Below, piece after piece: positions 1 through 10,800 of a DNA stretch of 64,000 bases (position 1 is the first letter of the stretch; each line of letters starts with the position of its first letter). Made by a program: the position numbers and the translations under genes. Source of the DNA: Paramecium octaurelia (Eukaryota > Ciliophora > Oligohymenophorea > Peniculida > Parameciidae); NCBI GenBank assembly GCA_905182995.1, contig CAJJDP010000095.1, positions 62,001 through 126,000 of the forward strand, written 5' to 3'. Under the pieces are notes generated by a model that was not told the DNA's origin, ran no database searches, and worked only from the letters and a program-made list of their open reading frames with translations.

Positions 1-89
1 ACTTTTACATTATTAATATTATTTGATTTAAATATATAAATTTTCATTATTTTAATCAAAACATTAAATAAAATTTTTATTGTTCCAAA

Positions 90-1072
90 ATGCATAATTA
101 TCGAGGAGTTAGACCTTCTACTGCCAAAATGAACACACTACCTCCAGAGACGGAAAATCTGGAAGAGTACATGTACGATATTTCAAATTAAGGATAGGAA
201 AATACTTTATGATCACCAAAAGGCTTGTGAGAAAGCAGGTAAATATTTGGAGGCTGATTGTGCAAAATAAAGATTGAAGGATCTCAAAGCTAAATACGAA
301 TCCAAAACCAAAATAGATATAAGAGACAGGCACGAATAAGAAGTTAATTTATAATTCATAATTTAGAAATATGAACTAACTAAATCACATCAAGAAGAAA
401 TGTAAAATTTCAATGCTTTTTGGGATGAAAAAATATAAGAATTTGAACAAGATGCATAGAAGCTTAAAAATGAACTATAACAAAAGTAAGAAGATGAAAT
501 GCAATAATTCCTTTAAGATTTAGAGGGTTCTATTCCATAAACTCCAAAAGATTCTGCAGAATTATTGAGTCTCAAAAAAACTGAGGAGTAATTAGCAAGA
601 TAAGAAGAGTACAATATTCACGTTATATTAGATACTTGGAAGCACATAAAATACAATCCAGAATCGTATAAATTTCGAAAGAAGAGCAAGACAAGTGGAC
701 TTTAATGAGGAATAATAAAATTAAAAACCTCCTCCAATAATAAAAGATCAAGCAAAATAACGAAACCAATGTGCTAAATTAAAGAATTGAAAATGCGCAA
801 GAAGAATAAAGAAAAATCAAAAAAGCAGAAGAAGAAAAGTAGACTCTATATTTATAATAGGTTGATTTAAAAATATATTAACGTGAAAAAAGAATTAGAA
901 GGGAAACAACTATAAGAATTGCAAAGAGTTGACAAAGACTTTAAGAATACAACATCTAATTTTGTAGCTTCAAGAATGTCCAAAATGGCATCTCAATCAG
1001 GTTCCTAAATGTAAAGCGAAGATTGTAAACTAAAAATTATATATTCTAGAGTAATTCAAAGGGAAAAATTGA
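90..1072 (+). CDS. Coiled-coil protein, function unknown
   Basis: Begins MHNYRGVRPSTAKMNTLPPE and ends at the TGA at 1070-1072 under the ciliate code (TAA/TAG = Gln). Four small introns restore one frame: 173-197, 609-631, 839-860 and 1025-1049 (25, 23, 22 and 25 nt, all GT...TAG). The product, about 295 residues, is highly charged and rich in Glu, Lys and Gln with long heptad-like stretches, so it is probably an extended coiled coil; no enzymatic motif is visible. The tail is Ser/Met-rich (SRMSKMASQSGS). In ciliates such proteins are often cytoskeletal or ciliary, but that is inference only. The agreement of four introns with one uninterrupted frame makes the gene itself secure. Confidence 0.8.
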
Positions 1073-1376
1073 ATATCAATTATAACATTATTTATTATAT
1101 CTTACTCTTTTAATCTTGATTCCATAAACAGGTTTTGAGTGAATTACTATTTATTTTTATTTAAAAATCCTACTAGATTACAACAAATTTTAAAATCAAT
1201 AATTTATATCATTATTAGAGGACTAGGAATTTTAATAAGAACTAGGGATGGAAACCTATGGATTACTTGAACCAAACCAGTTTTCCTAAAAAGCTAATTA
1301 AATTAAAATTAATTCATTTAATTTATGAATAAGCTACTCAAGAAATAAGTTAACTGATTCTTTTCTAAAGTATTTG

Positions 1377-1889
1377 ATGATGGGAAATAGAGATTTTAAA
1401 ATATTGATAAACTAAAGTGTAATTTGTATAAATGATAATATTATGAAGTACAAATAATCAAGAAAAATGGAAGGCTTAAATTAATAATATTTTATTCTAA
1501 TTTTGATTAATAAAAATAGAAATAAAACATATTAATCATTCAATCTTATAAGAAAAACTTAAGGATTTTTGAATTAAATATCAAGAATTCTAACAACCAA
1601 CTTGACAAGGTTAAGAATATACGGGTGTTTAATTGGAATAGCAAAAAATATTATAATAGAAATGCTCCTTAGCATAGTTGCTCATTAAAATTAAAAACTT
1701 AAATAAATTATGATGATTTATCACTAATTATGTATTAGATCACTTATGAATTAAGAAATTATAATATTGAAACTATTAGATATTTAGAAAGACTGTACTA
1801 ATAAGTAATATTTTCTTGAAAAATATCCATGCTATTTTTAAGAATGTGATAATATTGATAAGATGGCAATTTAAAAATTATATAATTGA
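1377..1889 (+). CDS. Doubtful open frame, hypothetical protein of about 170 aa
   Basis: A TGA-free frame runs from the ATG at 1377 to the TGA at 1887-1889 without introns. Product begins MMGNRDFKIL and ends near CYFQECDNIDKMAIQKLYN. I recognise no domain. With only TGA as a stop, AT-rich DNA gives open frames of this length by chance, so coding is not established. It lies between two plus-strand genes in an otherwise unexplained stretch (1073-2110); the rest of that stretch is AT-rich with no feature I can support. Confidence 0.25.
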
Positions 1890-2110
1890 TTTTCTTGTCA
1901 TGAAAAGATTTTTTGAAAATCGATTACATGGCACCCACGTTGCCAGATATGGGTAAATGCTTGTATGTTTTCAAAGAAAAACTTAGTAATTATCCTATAA
2001 TTTTATCCATATAAAGTATAATATTGTAATTTAATCAAATCTTATTTTAATAAAATAATTTCATCAATGGACAATTTATATTATAATAATATTAATTAAC
2101 TAAATTGGCA

Positions 2111-3529
2111 ATGTACGAATTGCAATAAGGAGATTTGATTGGGAATGTTTATAAAGTTAAGAAACTACTATCTTAAGGTTCTTTTGGTAGGGTATATTTG
2201 GGGAGAAACATTGAGAGTGGAATGAAAGTCGCAATTAAGGTTGAAAAATAGGAAATGTCAAATTGCTTTAGTATAGAAAGAGAGGTTAGTTGAGACATTA
2301 TTAATAGGTAAAAATATTGAAGAAATTACGAGGTATACCTTAAGTGCCATAGTTACTTTGGCATGGAAAGCATAATGAATTCTAAGTCATGATAACAAAG
2401 ATGCTTGGATTTGACTTAATTTACTTCTTGAAAAAACACAAAAGATTTTCAAATGAATGCATTTTCAATATAGCTTAATAAATGTTAGAGATATTAGAGA
2501 ATATTCATAAAAAGTATTTTTTGATAATATTTTTTTAGGAATGTACTCCATAGAGATTTAAAACCAGAAAATATTTTGGGCAAAAGACATTCAGATCAGA
2601 TTTATTTAATAGATTATGGGATTGCAAAAGATTTTGTAAAAAGTAAGAAATAAAGTTAAGTGAAAATTCCATTTATCGGAACAAGCAGATATGCAAGTAT
2701 CACAGCTCATCAAGGATTGGAGTAATCAAGAAGGGATGATTTAGAATCATTAGGTTATGTTCTGATATATCTTTTCAAACAGAAATTACCTTGGTCTAAT
2801 TATGAGAACAGTGAAAATGATCGTTTAGAAAGGATTGGATAATTGAAAAGTGAAATACCATTGAAGGAAATTTGTGAAGGCTGTCCACAATAATTATATA
2901 TGTAATGACAAAACAAAAATTTAGTTATATGATTTAAGTGGCAGAATTGAATCATCAATAAATACCAAATTATTAAAAGCTTAAGTCCATTTTTTAATTG
3001 AAAATTAATCACAAATAACATGTTATTTTTGATTGGTCAAACACTCAATTGGTTAATTCGAAAACCAGTCAAGATAGGACTAAAAATACTTTGAAATAAA
3101 ATAAATATGACAGTGTTTAGCAGATAAAGCTGTATTAAAAATATCAATGATAGTAGATCCATTGAGAAAATGAGTTCCAGACATCTTCATACAATCACTT
3201 TCCATGTTGACTCAAATGCTTCTTCCTGTTTCAATAGTCAACAATCAAGTAGTATGCAGCACTCCTTTGGAAGTCATCAAAGTGTATAAGTTGATTTTAT
3301 GAATTCGGAATCAAGTGAAAATTCTCAAAAACAACAACAAATAAATAAGATTTCAACTTTTGAAGCCTTCTTAATAACTGATGACATCATGCCGATCAAA
3401 GATTAACTTTAGTTGATGGAGTTGGAAAATTAGGATCTAGAAATTAAGCATAATTTGTTACATTACCATTCAGTCTATTATAATTTCAAAAATCCATTTT
3501 AGAGTTTGTTACAACTAAGAATGAATTGA
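2111..3529 (+). CDS. Casein kinase 1 family Ser/Thr protein kinase
   Basis: A protein kinase of about 441 residues. Visible motifs in order: a Gly-rich loop (LLSQGSFGRVYLGRN), the Lys of VAIKVEKQ, catalytic loop HRDLKPENIL, and a DYGIAKDF segment in place of DFG, which is typical of CK1. The CK1 signature follows (FIGTSRYASITAHQG, then RRDDLESLGYVLIYL), and a C-lobe end resembling the CK1 pattern PNY..L. Four introns (2285-2307, 2514-2538, 2902-2924, 3132-3153) keep the frame; exon total is 442 codons. After the kinase domain comes a Ser/Gln/Asn-rich tail of about 130 residues with no domain. CK1 kinases phosphorylate acidic or primed sites and regulate trafficking, cilia and the cell cycle; the substrate here is unknown. 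Paramecium has many CK1 paralogues. Confidence 0.9.
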
Positions 3530-3637
3530 TTTATAAACTTCCTTATTCATATAGCATATTACATCCGAATTTGAAATGGATTTATCCAAATAAATTTATG
3601 TATAATATCAACAAATAATTAAAATCAATAGACATCA

Positions 3638-3808
3638 TCATATTGATAGGCTCTTTTAATGTCTGATCTTGCCAGCAAATACATCCTTTGATACCAAATC
3701 AGCACAGTTCATTGCACTTACTCCTGAGACCTTTTTGTCAGACATAAAAATCAGACTAGGGATAAAGTCATTTTTGTTATTCTTGTCCTTCGTACATACA
3801 CAACCCAT
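3638..3808 (-). CDS. Small protein with MGCVC acylation-type N-terminus
   Basis: A 56-residue frame on the minus strand, from ATG at 3808 to TGA at 3638-3640, without introns. The start reads MGCVCTKDKNN: Gly2 with Cys3 and Cys5 is the classic arrangement for N-myristoylation plus palmitoylation, which would anchor the protein to a membrane. The remainder (SDKKVSGVSAMNCADLVSKD) has the balanced composition of real protein. I know no family for it. It is short, so it could be a chance frame or the first exon of something longer, but the start motif is distinctive. Confidence 0.45.
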
Positions 3809-4392
3809 TCAAACACAAATTTAAAATATAAATATTATTATTTCCTGATAATGCATTCTGCGTACTGAACTTAAAATTTTCAATATATTTTGAATGAAGG
3901 ACCAATTTTCAAAGGTTGTCAAATATTTCCTCAAGTTAGTTTGAGACTAATCCTGCTATGAATTTTTAAGGATTCAATCTTAGATATAATATTAATGAAA
4001 TTAGAAAAGACAACCCCAAATTAAAATAAAAATGATTTTAATGCTGTTCTAAATATTATTCTAAAATTCTGATAGTTAAATTGAGATAATTGATTCCATA
4101 ATCCTATTTAAAGAGTATTTAAAAATGTATATTTGGTACTCTCTAACATCTACAATACAGTTAACAATAAAACTTAGGCTGAATTTATAGCATTAGTAAT
4201 AAATCTGTTGGTAACTCTAATTTTGGGCATGTTCTTAGACTGGCAGCCAAAATATTATAAGGCAGAATTAGCTAATTGAATATTTGATTAATTTGTGCAA
4301 GTATCTGTCATTGAAATTATAATATCATATCATAATTTTATATTAAATAATATATATAATTTATACACATATATATATATCTTTTGGGTAAA
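3809..4392. other. Spacer between 3.8 and 4.4 kb, no supported gene
   Basis: Contains two competing weak readings. On plus, MKDQFSK begins near 3893 and, after a possible GTT...TAG intron, reads FETNPAMNFQGFNLRYNI before a TGA; a separate frame near 4190-4279 reads like a membrane segment (ALVINLLVTLILGMFLDW). On minus, an open frame of about 100 codons starts MPKIRVTNRF. None joins into a convincing gene. The stretch just before the cyclin (4325-4383) is AT-dinucleotide-rich and probably contains its promoter. Confidence 0.4.
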
Positions 4393-4920
4393 ATGAATGT
4401 AGTTATGGAAGGAGGATTGGAGGAATCCCTAGAAGATAATATTATTTATGCAATAGCCAAGGTTTTGGACGAAATTGTGAAAGAAACAGACATTATTGAG
4501 AGTCCAATTTAAACAGTCTTTCATACCAATAAAAAACCCTAAATCACAATTTATAAATATATCGAGCGCATCAAGATGTACTCTTATTGCAGCAATGAAT
4601 GTTTCGTATTGGCTCTGATATATATAGACAAAGTGCAGGAGAGGAACCAAGATGTTGTTATAAATAGTCATTGCGTTCATAGGTTGATATCTCATTGTTA
4701 TAACCATAGATTTCTGTTGGCATGCATTCTTTTGAGCATTAAATACAATGATGATGACTACTACAAGAATGATTACTACGCTAGAGTCGGAGGAGTTACG
4801 CTTCAGGAGCTAAACTAGCTTGAAAGAGAACTATTAACACTGTTGGATTACTAACTATTCGTTAGTTAAACTCAATACTACTATTACAAGGAAAAATTGA
4901 TGAAATATGCATAACTATGA
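4393..4920 (+). CDS. PHO80/Pcl-type (P/U-type) cyclin
   Basis: Intronless, 175 residues, ATG at 4393 to TGA at 4918-4920. The central part carries the PHO80-family cyclin box: ITIYKYIERIKMYSYCSNEC, FVLALIYIDKV, then HRLISHCYNHRFLLACILLS, IKYNDDDYYKNDYYARVGG and TLQELNQLERELLTLLDYQL. The order and spacing of these blocks match yeast Pho80/Pcl and protist P-type cyclins, which bind and activate a Pho85/CDK5-like kinase. The length is typical of the short members. Its TGA lies only 18 bp before the next start codon on the same strand. The partner kinase is not in this window. Confidence 0.9.
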
Positions 4921-4938
4921 TTATATAAATATAATAAA

Positions 4939-5469
4939 ATGGAAATGGCTTAAAGATTAGATATCAATTCATTGGTGCATTTGAATAATTTCATATTTCT
5001 TGTCTTCTCTATTTGCACTGATAAAATAGTGACAGAAGACTTTCAATGCAATGATTCTGAGGGAATAGGTTTTCTGCATTTTATCCTTTATGGAAACTTA
5101 ATTGTGTAATTGTCTATTTAAAATTGTAGATATGGGATCATCTTCGTAATACAGTTCTTGAGTGCCTGCAATTTATTGGACACATGTACAAGGAAATTTG
5201 GAGCTGTTTGTATTACAATTAACACATTTGTCTTCTTTGGAGGAGTGATTATATTTGATGTTTTATCTATGCTCTATGGGATCAAACAACACTTCTTTTC
5301 CACCAAATCAAAATGTAGAGAAATTGAACTCTTTACAATGTGTTGTGCATACATATTTGTTGTGTGGATTAGTGTAATGATAATTGGGGCCACTAATCGC
5401 ATAATTGACTATTTTAAACCAAGAAATGACTTGATACAACCATTAAATAAGAACCCTGCAGTTTTGTGA
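4939..5469 (+). CDS. Multispanning membrane protein, unknown
   Basis: Intronless frame of 176 residues from MEMAQRLDIN to the TGA at 5467-5469. Four hydrophobic stretches are evident: FIFLVFSI near residue 15, GFLHFILYGNLIV near 50, a long one around CITINTFVFFGGVIIFDVL, and CAYIFVVWISVMIIGA. Several Cys residues occur in loops (ACNLLDTCTRKFG, SKCREIE, MCCAY). The tail (DYFKPRNDLIQPLNK) is hydrophilic. This is a small four-span membrane protein of a kind common in ciliates; I do not recognise the family. Only 18 bp separate it from the upstream cyclin, so its 5' signals must lie in that gene's 3' end. Confidence 0.75.
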
Positions 5470-5694
5470 AATATTATATATTAAAATCCCTGTTTGATCA
5501 AAAACACTCAACTTAATATTGTCTAATTTAATCCATACTCTGTTTATTATTAGTATCATTACAGTGATTACATCCCTAAAAATAAAAGAAAATAAATACT
5601 AATTACATTCCATCCATTTCCCTAAATAATTTAAAGCATTCCTTACTTAACTATTTTATAAATTGTCTTAAAATTGAATTTGTAATTTTATATT

Positions 5695-6164
5695 ATGTTT
5701 GATAATTATTTGCCCTAAGAATAGTTTGAGGGTCTTATACCCTATCTATTATAAGTGTAGTTATATATTTCACTATTTCTGGAAACAGATATGTCAATAA
5801 TTTATTATAATTTTTCGATATATGGTTGATATATTTTAAAAAGTATTTTGAGTTTTAACATTTCATCAGTGGTTCCTTCATAAAAGACCTATTTCAAGGC
5901 AATTCAAAAAGAATTCTATTCATTTGCTAATATTGTGACTTAAATTCTTTTCAAATTAATAAAAGAGTGAACTCTTAATAAATTAGAGAATTATTGAATT
6001 TAAGAAATATCACTCCAAGTAATAGCCAGTCTAATATTAATTATAGATTCTATTTGGTAAATCTTCAATAATAAAGACTATTAAAATTATATAATTTGGT
6101 TTCTAAGCCTTTGCTGTTGATTGGATAAAGTTCACTCTCTTTGATATTAAGGAACATTAAGTGA
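5695..6164 (+). CDS. Doubtful hypothetical gene
   Basis: Starts MFDNYLPQEQFEGLIPYLLQ at 5695. A later stretch (SILSFNISSVVPSQKTYF) can be joined by a possible 20-nt GTG...TAG intron to ELLNLRNITPSNSQSNINY, ending at TGA 6162-6164. One TGA near 5828 is not explained by any intron I can place, so the first exon and the rest may not belong together. No domain is seen. Low confidence; flanking sequence (5470-5694 and 6165-6293) holds nothing I can name. Confidence 0.28.
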
Positions 6165-6293
6165 GAGAAACTCAATCAAGAAAAACAGGAGTTCAACTGA
6201 ATATCTCCTGCCATTCTATTAAGAACTTCAGAATTTTCTGTATGTCTATTAATTGTAATAAAATAGGAAAGTTTATGTAGAGTATATTAAAAT

Positions 6294-7001
6294 TCAATGT
6301 TTTGCAGTTGATGGTCTGCTCTTTTATTTATCTAATTGCACAAATTATGTAACTGTTGCATAGTTACCTGGACCAGGAACTAAGATAGTTGCGTAGAATA
6401 AAATAGTACCTCCACTCTTTTTAGCTGCTCTAACAGCATCATCAATGAAGCACTTTCTTTTGGCACTACCAAATCGACACTTGGGTTAAGTTTGTATAAG
6501 TTATGCATTATATTCTCCAGGTCCTGGAATAAATGTGGATTCAGTTGAGAATCTATCAGGACCTTTGTTTATAGAAATGCTTCTGTTCTTATAAATATTG
6601 GGATCATATGCCCCAGGGCCAGGCATTTCTGTTGTGTGAGGACATACTCCTACTCTCTATCCAATAGAGTAACCAATAGATTTTTGCGGACTCTAAAGAT
6701 AAGATCCTGGACCTGGAACATCGTTATTCTGCAAATAGGATCTGTTCTTGACCATGTTTCTACTGAGTCCAAAAGATGCACCTTTTGTATTTGAAAATGA
6801 ACTAGAAGGATCATAGTAACTTTCGGTGTAGAATTACACTTTAGTGAAATCAAACTTATTCCCATATCCGAATCCTGATGCTCTGGTACTCCGAAAATAA
6901 TTTGGTTCATAATAGTCGGTTGAACAAGGAGTATGTAATCTTCGAAATCTTTGAGCTTTAGGGAAAGAATATTGCACAGACGCCTAGACATGTTGAGACA
7001 T
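6294..7001 (-). CDS. SHIPPO/ODF3-type PGP-repeat protein
   Basis: A protein of 225 residues from ATG at 7001 to TGA at 6294-6296. It carries several SHIPPO repeats with the Pro-Gly-Pro core: VPGPGSYL, MPGPGAYDPNIY, IPGPGEYN and VPGPGNY, each following a short basic/Ser stretch. The family (ODF3, CIMAP, SHIPPO1) binds along microtubules of sperm tails, cilia and cortical structures. A 30-nt intron at 6380-6409 (GTAC...TTAG) separates KKSG from VPGPGNY; it contains no in-frame TGA and is a multiple of three, so keeping it would only insert ten residues into the last repeat. The window also encodes a dynein heavy chain and MORN protein, consistent with a ciliated cell. Confidence 0.88.
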
Positions 7002-7033
7002 TATTTTTAATATTAATATAAAGTGTAGCTCAA

Positions 7034-10000
7034 TCATTCTTACTAATTATTTGGGTCTCCATTGATTTAGGACATCGCTTATCTAGGAGGTCTTATAACT
7101 GTATGTTAATTAAATTAAGCTTTGGATTTCAGTACGGGATCGCTAATAAAATTCTCTTGATCAGTCTTAACAGTTTATCTAGTTATCGACGAGTTCTAAA
7201 GATATACAAAAAGCATACTCTGATTACAGTTGACTAAATAATGGAATTGTTCATTTTCTGTTCGTACTTCACTTTTAGAGAATCTATTTCCTTGATCTTT
7301 TCTGTCAATTCGCTGCTCTTTTTCTATATCATTTAATCTCTCTCATGAAGGCTGTTCTACATATATTGAATTTATGATTATCTATAATTAAAGTTAATAA
7401 TTACAAGCTTTGATTTTCATTGTTGACTGTTTATAACTACTCTTTTAATTATTAATTCTGTTGTCCCAAATTGGAGACGGTTTATTATAAATATTATTGA
7501 GTTTTTCTGTTATTCTCTGCTTCTTTATTGGTGGATTCACTCTGTCTCCTTTGTTTATTCATCAAATTATAGATGTCCTCCACTTCCCTTGATTTATCTT
7601 ATAATGATAATTCCAACAATTAAATCTATTTCTCTAAAGTTTATGTATGAGATTTCAATTTCAAATTGCTTTATTCTAATTCCATGACTTATTACTCCAA
7701 AATATCATACTCTGTTTTTAATTGTTCATAGTTTTCAGCTAATGAAGCATCTCTGAATTTGAACCTTAACTCTTCAATCTCATGAAGTCTCTCATCTCCA
7801 ATTGTGGTCAATCTCTTTATTTCTTAACTCAATAAATGCACTCTCTATTCATAATCCTAAATTTAATTGTTTAATTGATATTTTTGTGTTTCCCAAGACA
7901 TCCTTTCTGCTTAAAATTTAGTTTCCAAGTCTCCTACTTCTAAGCCATTCTTCTACATAATTGTAATTTCTGACTAATATGACTCAATTTATGAATATAA
8001 TTCCTCAATCTCTTATAATAATGATTTCTATTTAATCTCCTACTCATACACTTTGCTTTGCTCTTCATATAATAGATTTTTGGTTCTCTCCAATTCATTA
8101 GTCATCACAATCATCTTGTTTTCTAAACTCTGTTCCTTCATATTATTTTCTCTTAAGTGATTTTTTTTCTCAGATTCCAATGTACTGATTGTATTATGGT
8201 ACTATTGGGTAGTTAATGTCAATTATTATATTTAATCATTTAACAATCTATTTTACTCTTCTGTTTTCTTAATTTAATTTGTGAAATCTTGAATGACACT
8301 CCATAATCTATCAATTTCAGTTGCATAGATTACTATTTTCATCCTTTCTTTAACAAAATCTTCTTTCATTTAGAATCTCTCATTAGTTACTAGTTGTAAT
8401 TCCATCTAGTAATCTTTTATTTCTTATAATAAATTGATTCTCTCTTTCTCACTTGTTTATAATTTTTATCTCTAAATCTCTAATTGATTATCAACTGTAT
8501 ATTATAAATCTTAGAGTTTCTATTACAACTAAGAATTTTGCATTTCAACTTATTACTTTGATTATTGTAATTATCGAATCTACATCTCAAGCACTGACTT
8601 ATCATTATTGAACTTCTGAGTCAAATCTCGAATTTGCTGATCAAATACAGATCTTCTCAAATACTCCCCCTATTTCTTTAGCTCATTTATCTCAATTTAA
8701 TGCTTATCCCCTATTAATTATATTTGATCATGCAAATCCTTGATTTCAATGTCTTTTTATTGACTAGTGAAGATTAGATCCTTATATTCTCTGTTGATTT
8801 TCTCATACTCTTAATACAAGCACTCCTTATCCTGATTCACTTAATTATAGTTATACGTGGTTCTGTTCAATTCGTTTGCATAAAACTCGATCTGTTATCT
8901 TAATTCCTAAGATCTCCTACTCTATTATTAGGATGCTTAATCTTTAATTTCCTGAATTTCTTCTTCCAATTGAGTGATTCTCATATTGAGATTGTCATTG
9001 TCACTGTTCAGCAGCATCGACTCCTATTAATAGTTACTTATTTCCATTTCTAATTACAATATTACATTAGATTTTTCCTCTACAATTTATAAATGATTCT
9101 CCACCTATTTTTGGAGTGACTCTACTTCATATTAATAGTTCCTACTTGACCTTTCATTGCTTCGTGTAACTAAATTTAATCTCTCAAGCTCAGTTGTTAG
9201 CATGGCACATTTATCTTACAACTCCTAATTTCTCACTGTCAATTCCTGCTAATAATATTCATATTGCTATAGAGTATTCTAAGATTTCTCAACTTCTTAA
9301 TCTAACTATTGTTTCAACTGATTGTTTAATAATTATTATTCATCTAATAATGAACACTGCATCTCATATTGTTCTAGACTCTGGATCTATTATTGGTAAG
9401 ATTAATTTTGTTATTACTATTCTTCAATAACACAATGTAATCTTTCAATTTCAGAACTCAATACAACGATTTTCATTCTATCCTTCTAATCTTAGTCTTG
9501 ATAAAATTCCAATTCATTAATTTATTCCTCATATCTAGCTATAAATTACATCATTTCCTAGATCTTCGATTTTAATTCATCGTTTTCATTTTGTAAATTT
9601 TTATTAGTCACTTTATTCTACTCTAATTCTTTAACTCGCATTCTCTCAATTTCTTAAGCTAACAAAGCACACTTGTTTTCTAATTCAATATTTTTATTCT
9701 CTAGATTTTTAATTTTTATATCAGATTGGATTCTTTCCTAATTGAACTATTAAGTCATCTCCCTAATTTGAGTATCCATCAACGACCTTTTCCAGTGCTC
9801 ATTGGTTTATAAATATTGAGTTAACTCTTATTAATGGCTACTTTCCATGTTTTGGATTCTATCTTTCAATGATAGAATTTCAGCATCTTTGCCTTGCAAT
9901 TACATTTTCATTATATCGTAATCTTAGGAGTATTCCCTAAAGTTTTTGAGATATTCGTCTCTTTCTTTACAACACTCCGAATATTTTTAATTGGATTTAT

Positions 10001-10403
10001 TGAGTTCTGTGATGTATTATTCCACTTGGCTCTTGAGATCAACATTCCTTTGTTTATAGTTTTGAATCTACTCCAACAATTGTTTGACTTCTAATTGATG
10101 ATTCTGATTCATCTCTTAGAATTAGGTTGTTAACATTTTGCTTTGAGCTTCTGCTTGTTTCAGGAATTCAATTTCCCTGTTCTTCTCTTCGATTATTTTT
10201 TAAATGCTGCTTCCTTCTGAACCATTTGAGTAATTGCTTATGTTGTTCTGATACACGACCTCAGATCTATGTAGGCTTGCCTCTGTGTCCATATGCGGAT
10301 ATTTTGCCTTGTTGGGAAGAGGGATGTTTTTATGAACCATGTATTCAACTGGAGTCATTCGACCTTGATTGTTTGTTTTAGGTTGAGAATTAAGTCTATT
10401 CAT
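7034..10403 (-). CDS. Long coiled-coil protein (about 1,100 aa)
   Basis: Begins MNRLNSQPKTNNQGRMTP at 10403 and, reading TAA/TAG as Gln, stays in one coiled-coil-rich frame to the TGA at 7034-7036. Nearly the whole length is heptad-like Glu/Gln/Leu/Lys sequence with internal similarity between segments (for example two blocks resembling MDTQIREMTQQFNQER and FDQQIRDLTQKFNNDK). A 23-nt intron at 7196-7218 near the 3' end switches to the frame ending NSSITRQTVKTDQENF ... NGDPNNQQE. There is no head or motor domain. Such rods serve basal bodies, ciliary rootlets or cortex in ciliates; the exact role is inference. Its start codon lies 56 bp from that of the divergent gene at 10460. I did not test every position for further introns. 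Confidence 0.8.
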
Positions 10404-10459
10404 AACTTAATATTTGAATTTTAAAATAATATCAGTCAGTTCATATTAATAATAAATTA
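10404..10459. promoter_or_regulatory. 56-bp divergent intergenic region
   Basis: Only 56 bp of AT-rich DNA separate the start codons of the divergent genes at 10403 (minus) and 10460 (plus), so both 5' UTRs and any promoter elements must fit here or inside the coding sequences. I see no specific motif. Confidence 0.5.
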
Positions 10460-10791
10460 ATGGAAAGTGCATTTATATTCGGATGTCTCTTTGGAATGGG
10501 AATCAGAATGACTGTCAGTCGAGTAATAAGACAACCACTACTGTACAGTAATCAACAATTCGAATATTAGAATGTCATCAATATCCTAAATATATGTTCT
10601 TGACAGGACTTGCCTTTTCAGGGTTTGATTGGATTAGACGACTCTCATTGGAAACATTGTGCGAGAAAGAGGAGTTACAAGAATTCCTAGTACGAACTGC
10701 ACGCATCAACCAATTGGCAACAGGAGCAGAGTCTGTCGGAGATTACAAGAAGGAGTTTATCTAGATTGCCGTAGATGAGCACATTTATTGA
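10460..10791 (+). CDS. Small protein with N-terminal hydrophobic segment
   Basis: 102 residues in two exons joined across a 23-nt intron (10548-10570). It starts MESAFIFGCLFGMGIRMTVS, a short hydrophobic anchor, followed by RQPLLYKCHQYPKYMFLTGL, AFSGFDWIRR and an amphipathic C-terminal part ending IAVDEHIY. Size and layout resemble small accessory subunits of mitochondrial respiratory complexes, but that is only a guess and I assign no name. Convergent with the CDC27 gene, from whose stop codon it is separated by only 9 bp. Confidence 0.75.
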
Positions 10792-10800
10792 TAAATCATG

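Noticed and set aside
1000-1960. Transposon or relic of a repeated surface-protein family
   Set aside because: No terminal repeats, transposase motifs or convincing family blocks were found; only a long TGA-free frame.
4325-4383. AT-repeat considered as a telomere or origin signal
   Set aside because: Plain AT dinucleotides; no C4A2/C3A3 telomeric repeats are present anywhere in the window.
4429-4707. Minus-strand open frame of 92 codons
   Set aside because: It is antisense to the intronless cyclin gene, whose plus-strand frame has conserved motifs.
4393-5469. Cyclin and membrane protein as an operon (18 bp apart, same strand)
   Set aside because: Such gaps are normal between separate Paramecium genes, and the products have no evident shared role.
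10127-10381. Plus-strand open frame of 84 codons rich in Cys
   Set aside because: Antisense to the N-terminus of the long coiled-coil gene, which has the better and longer frame.
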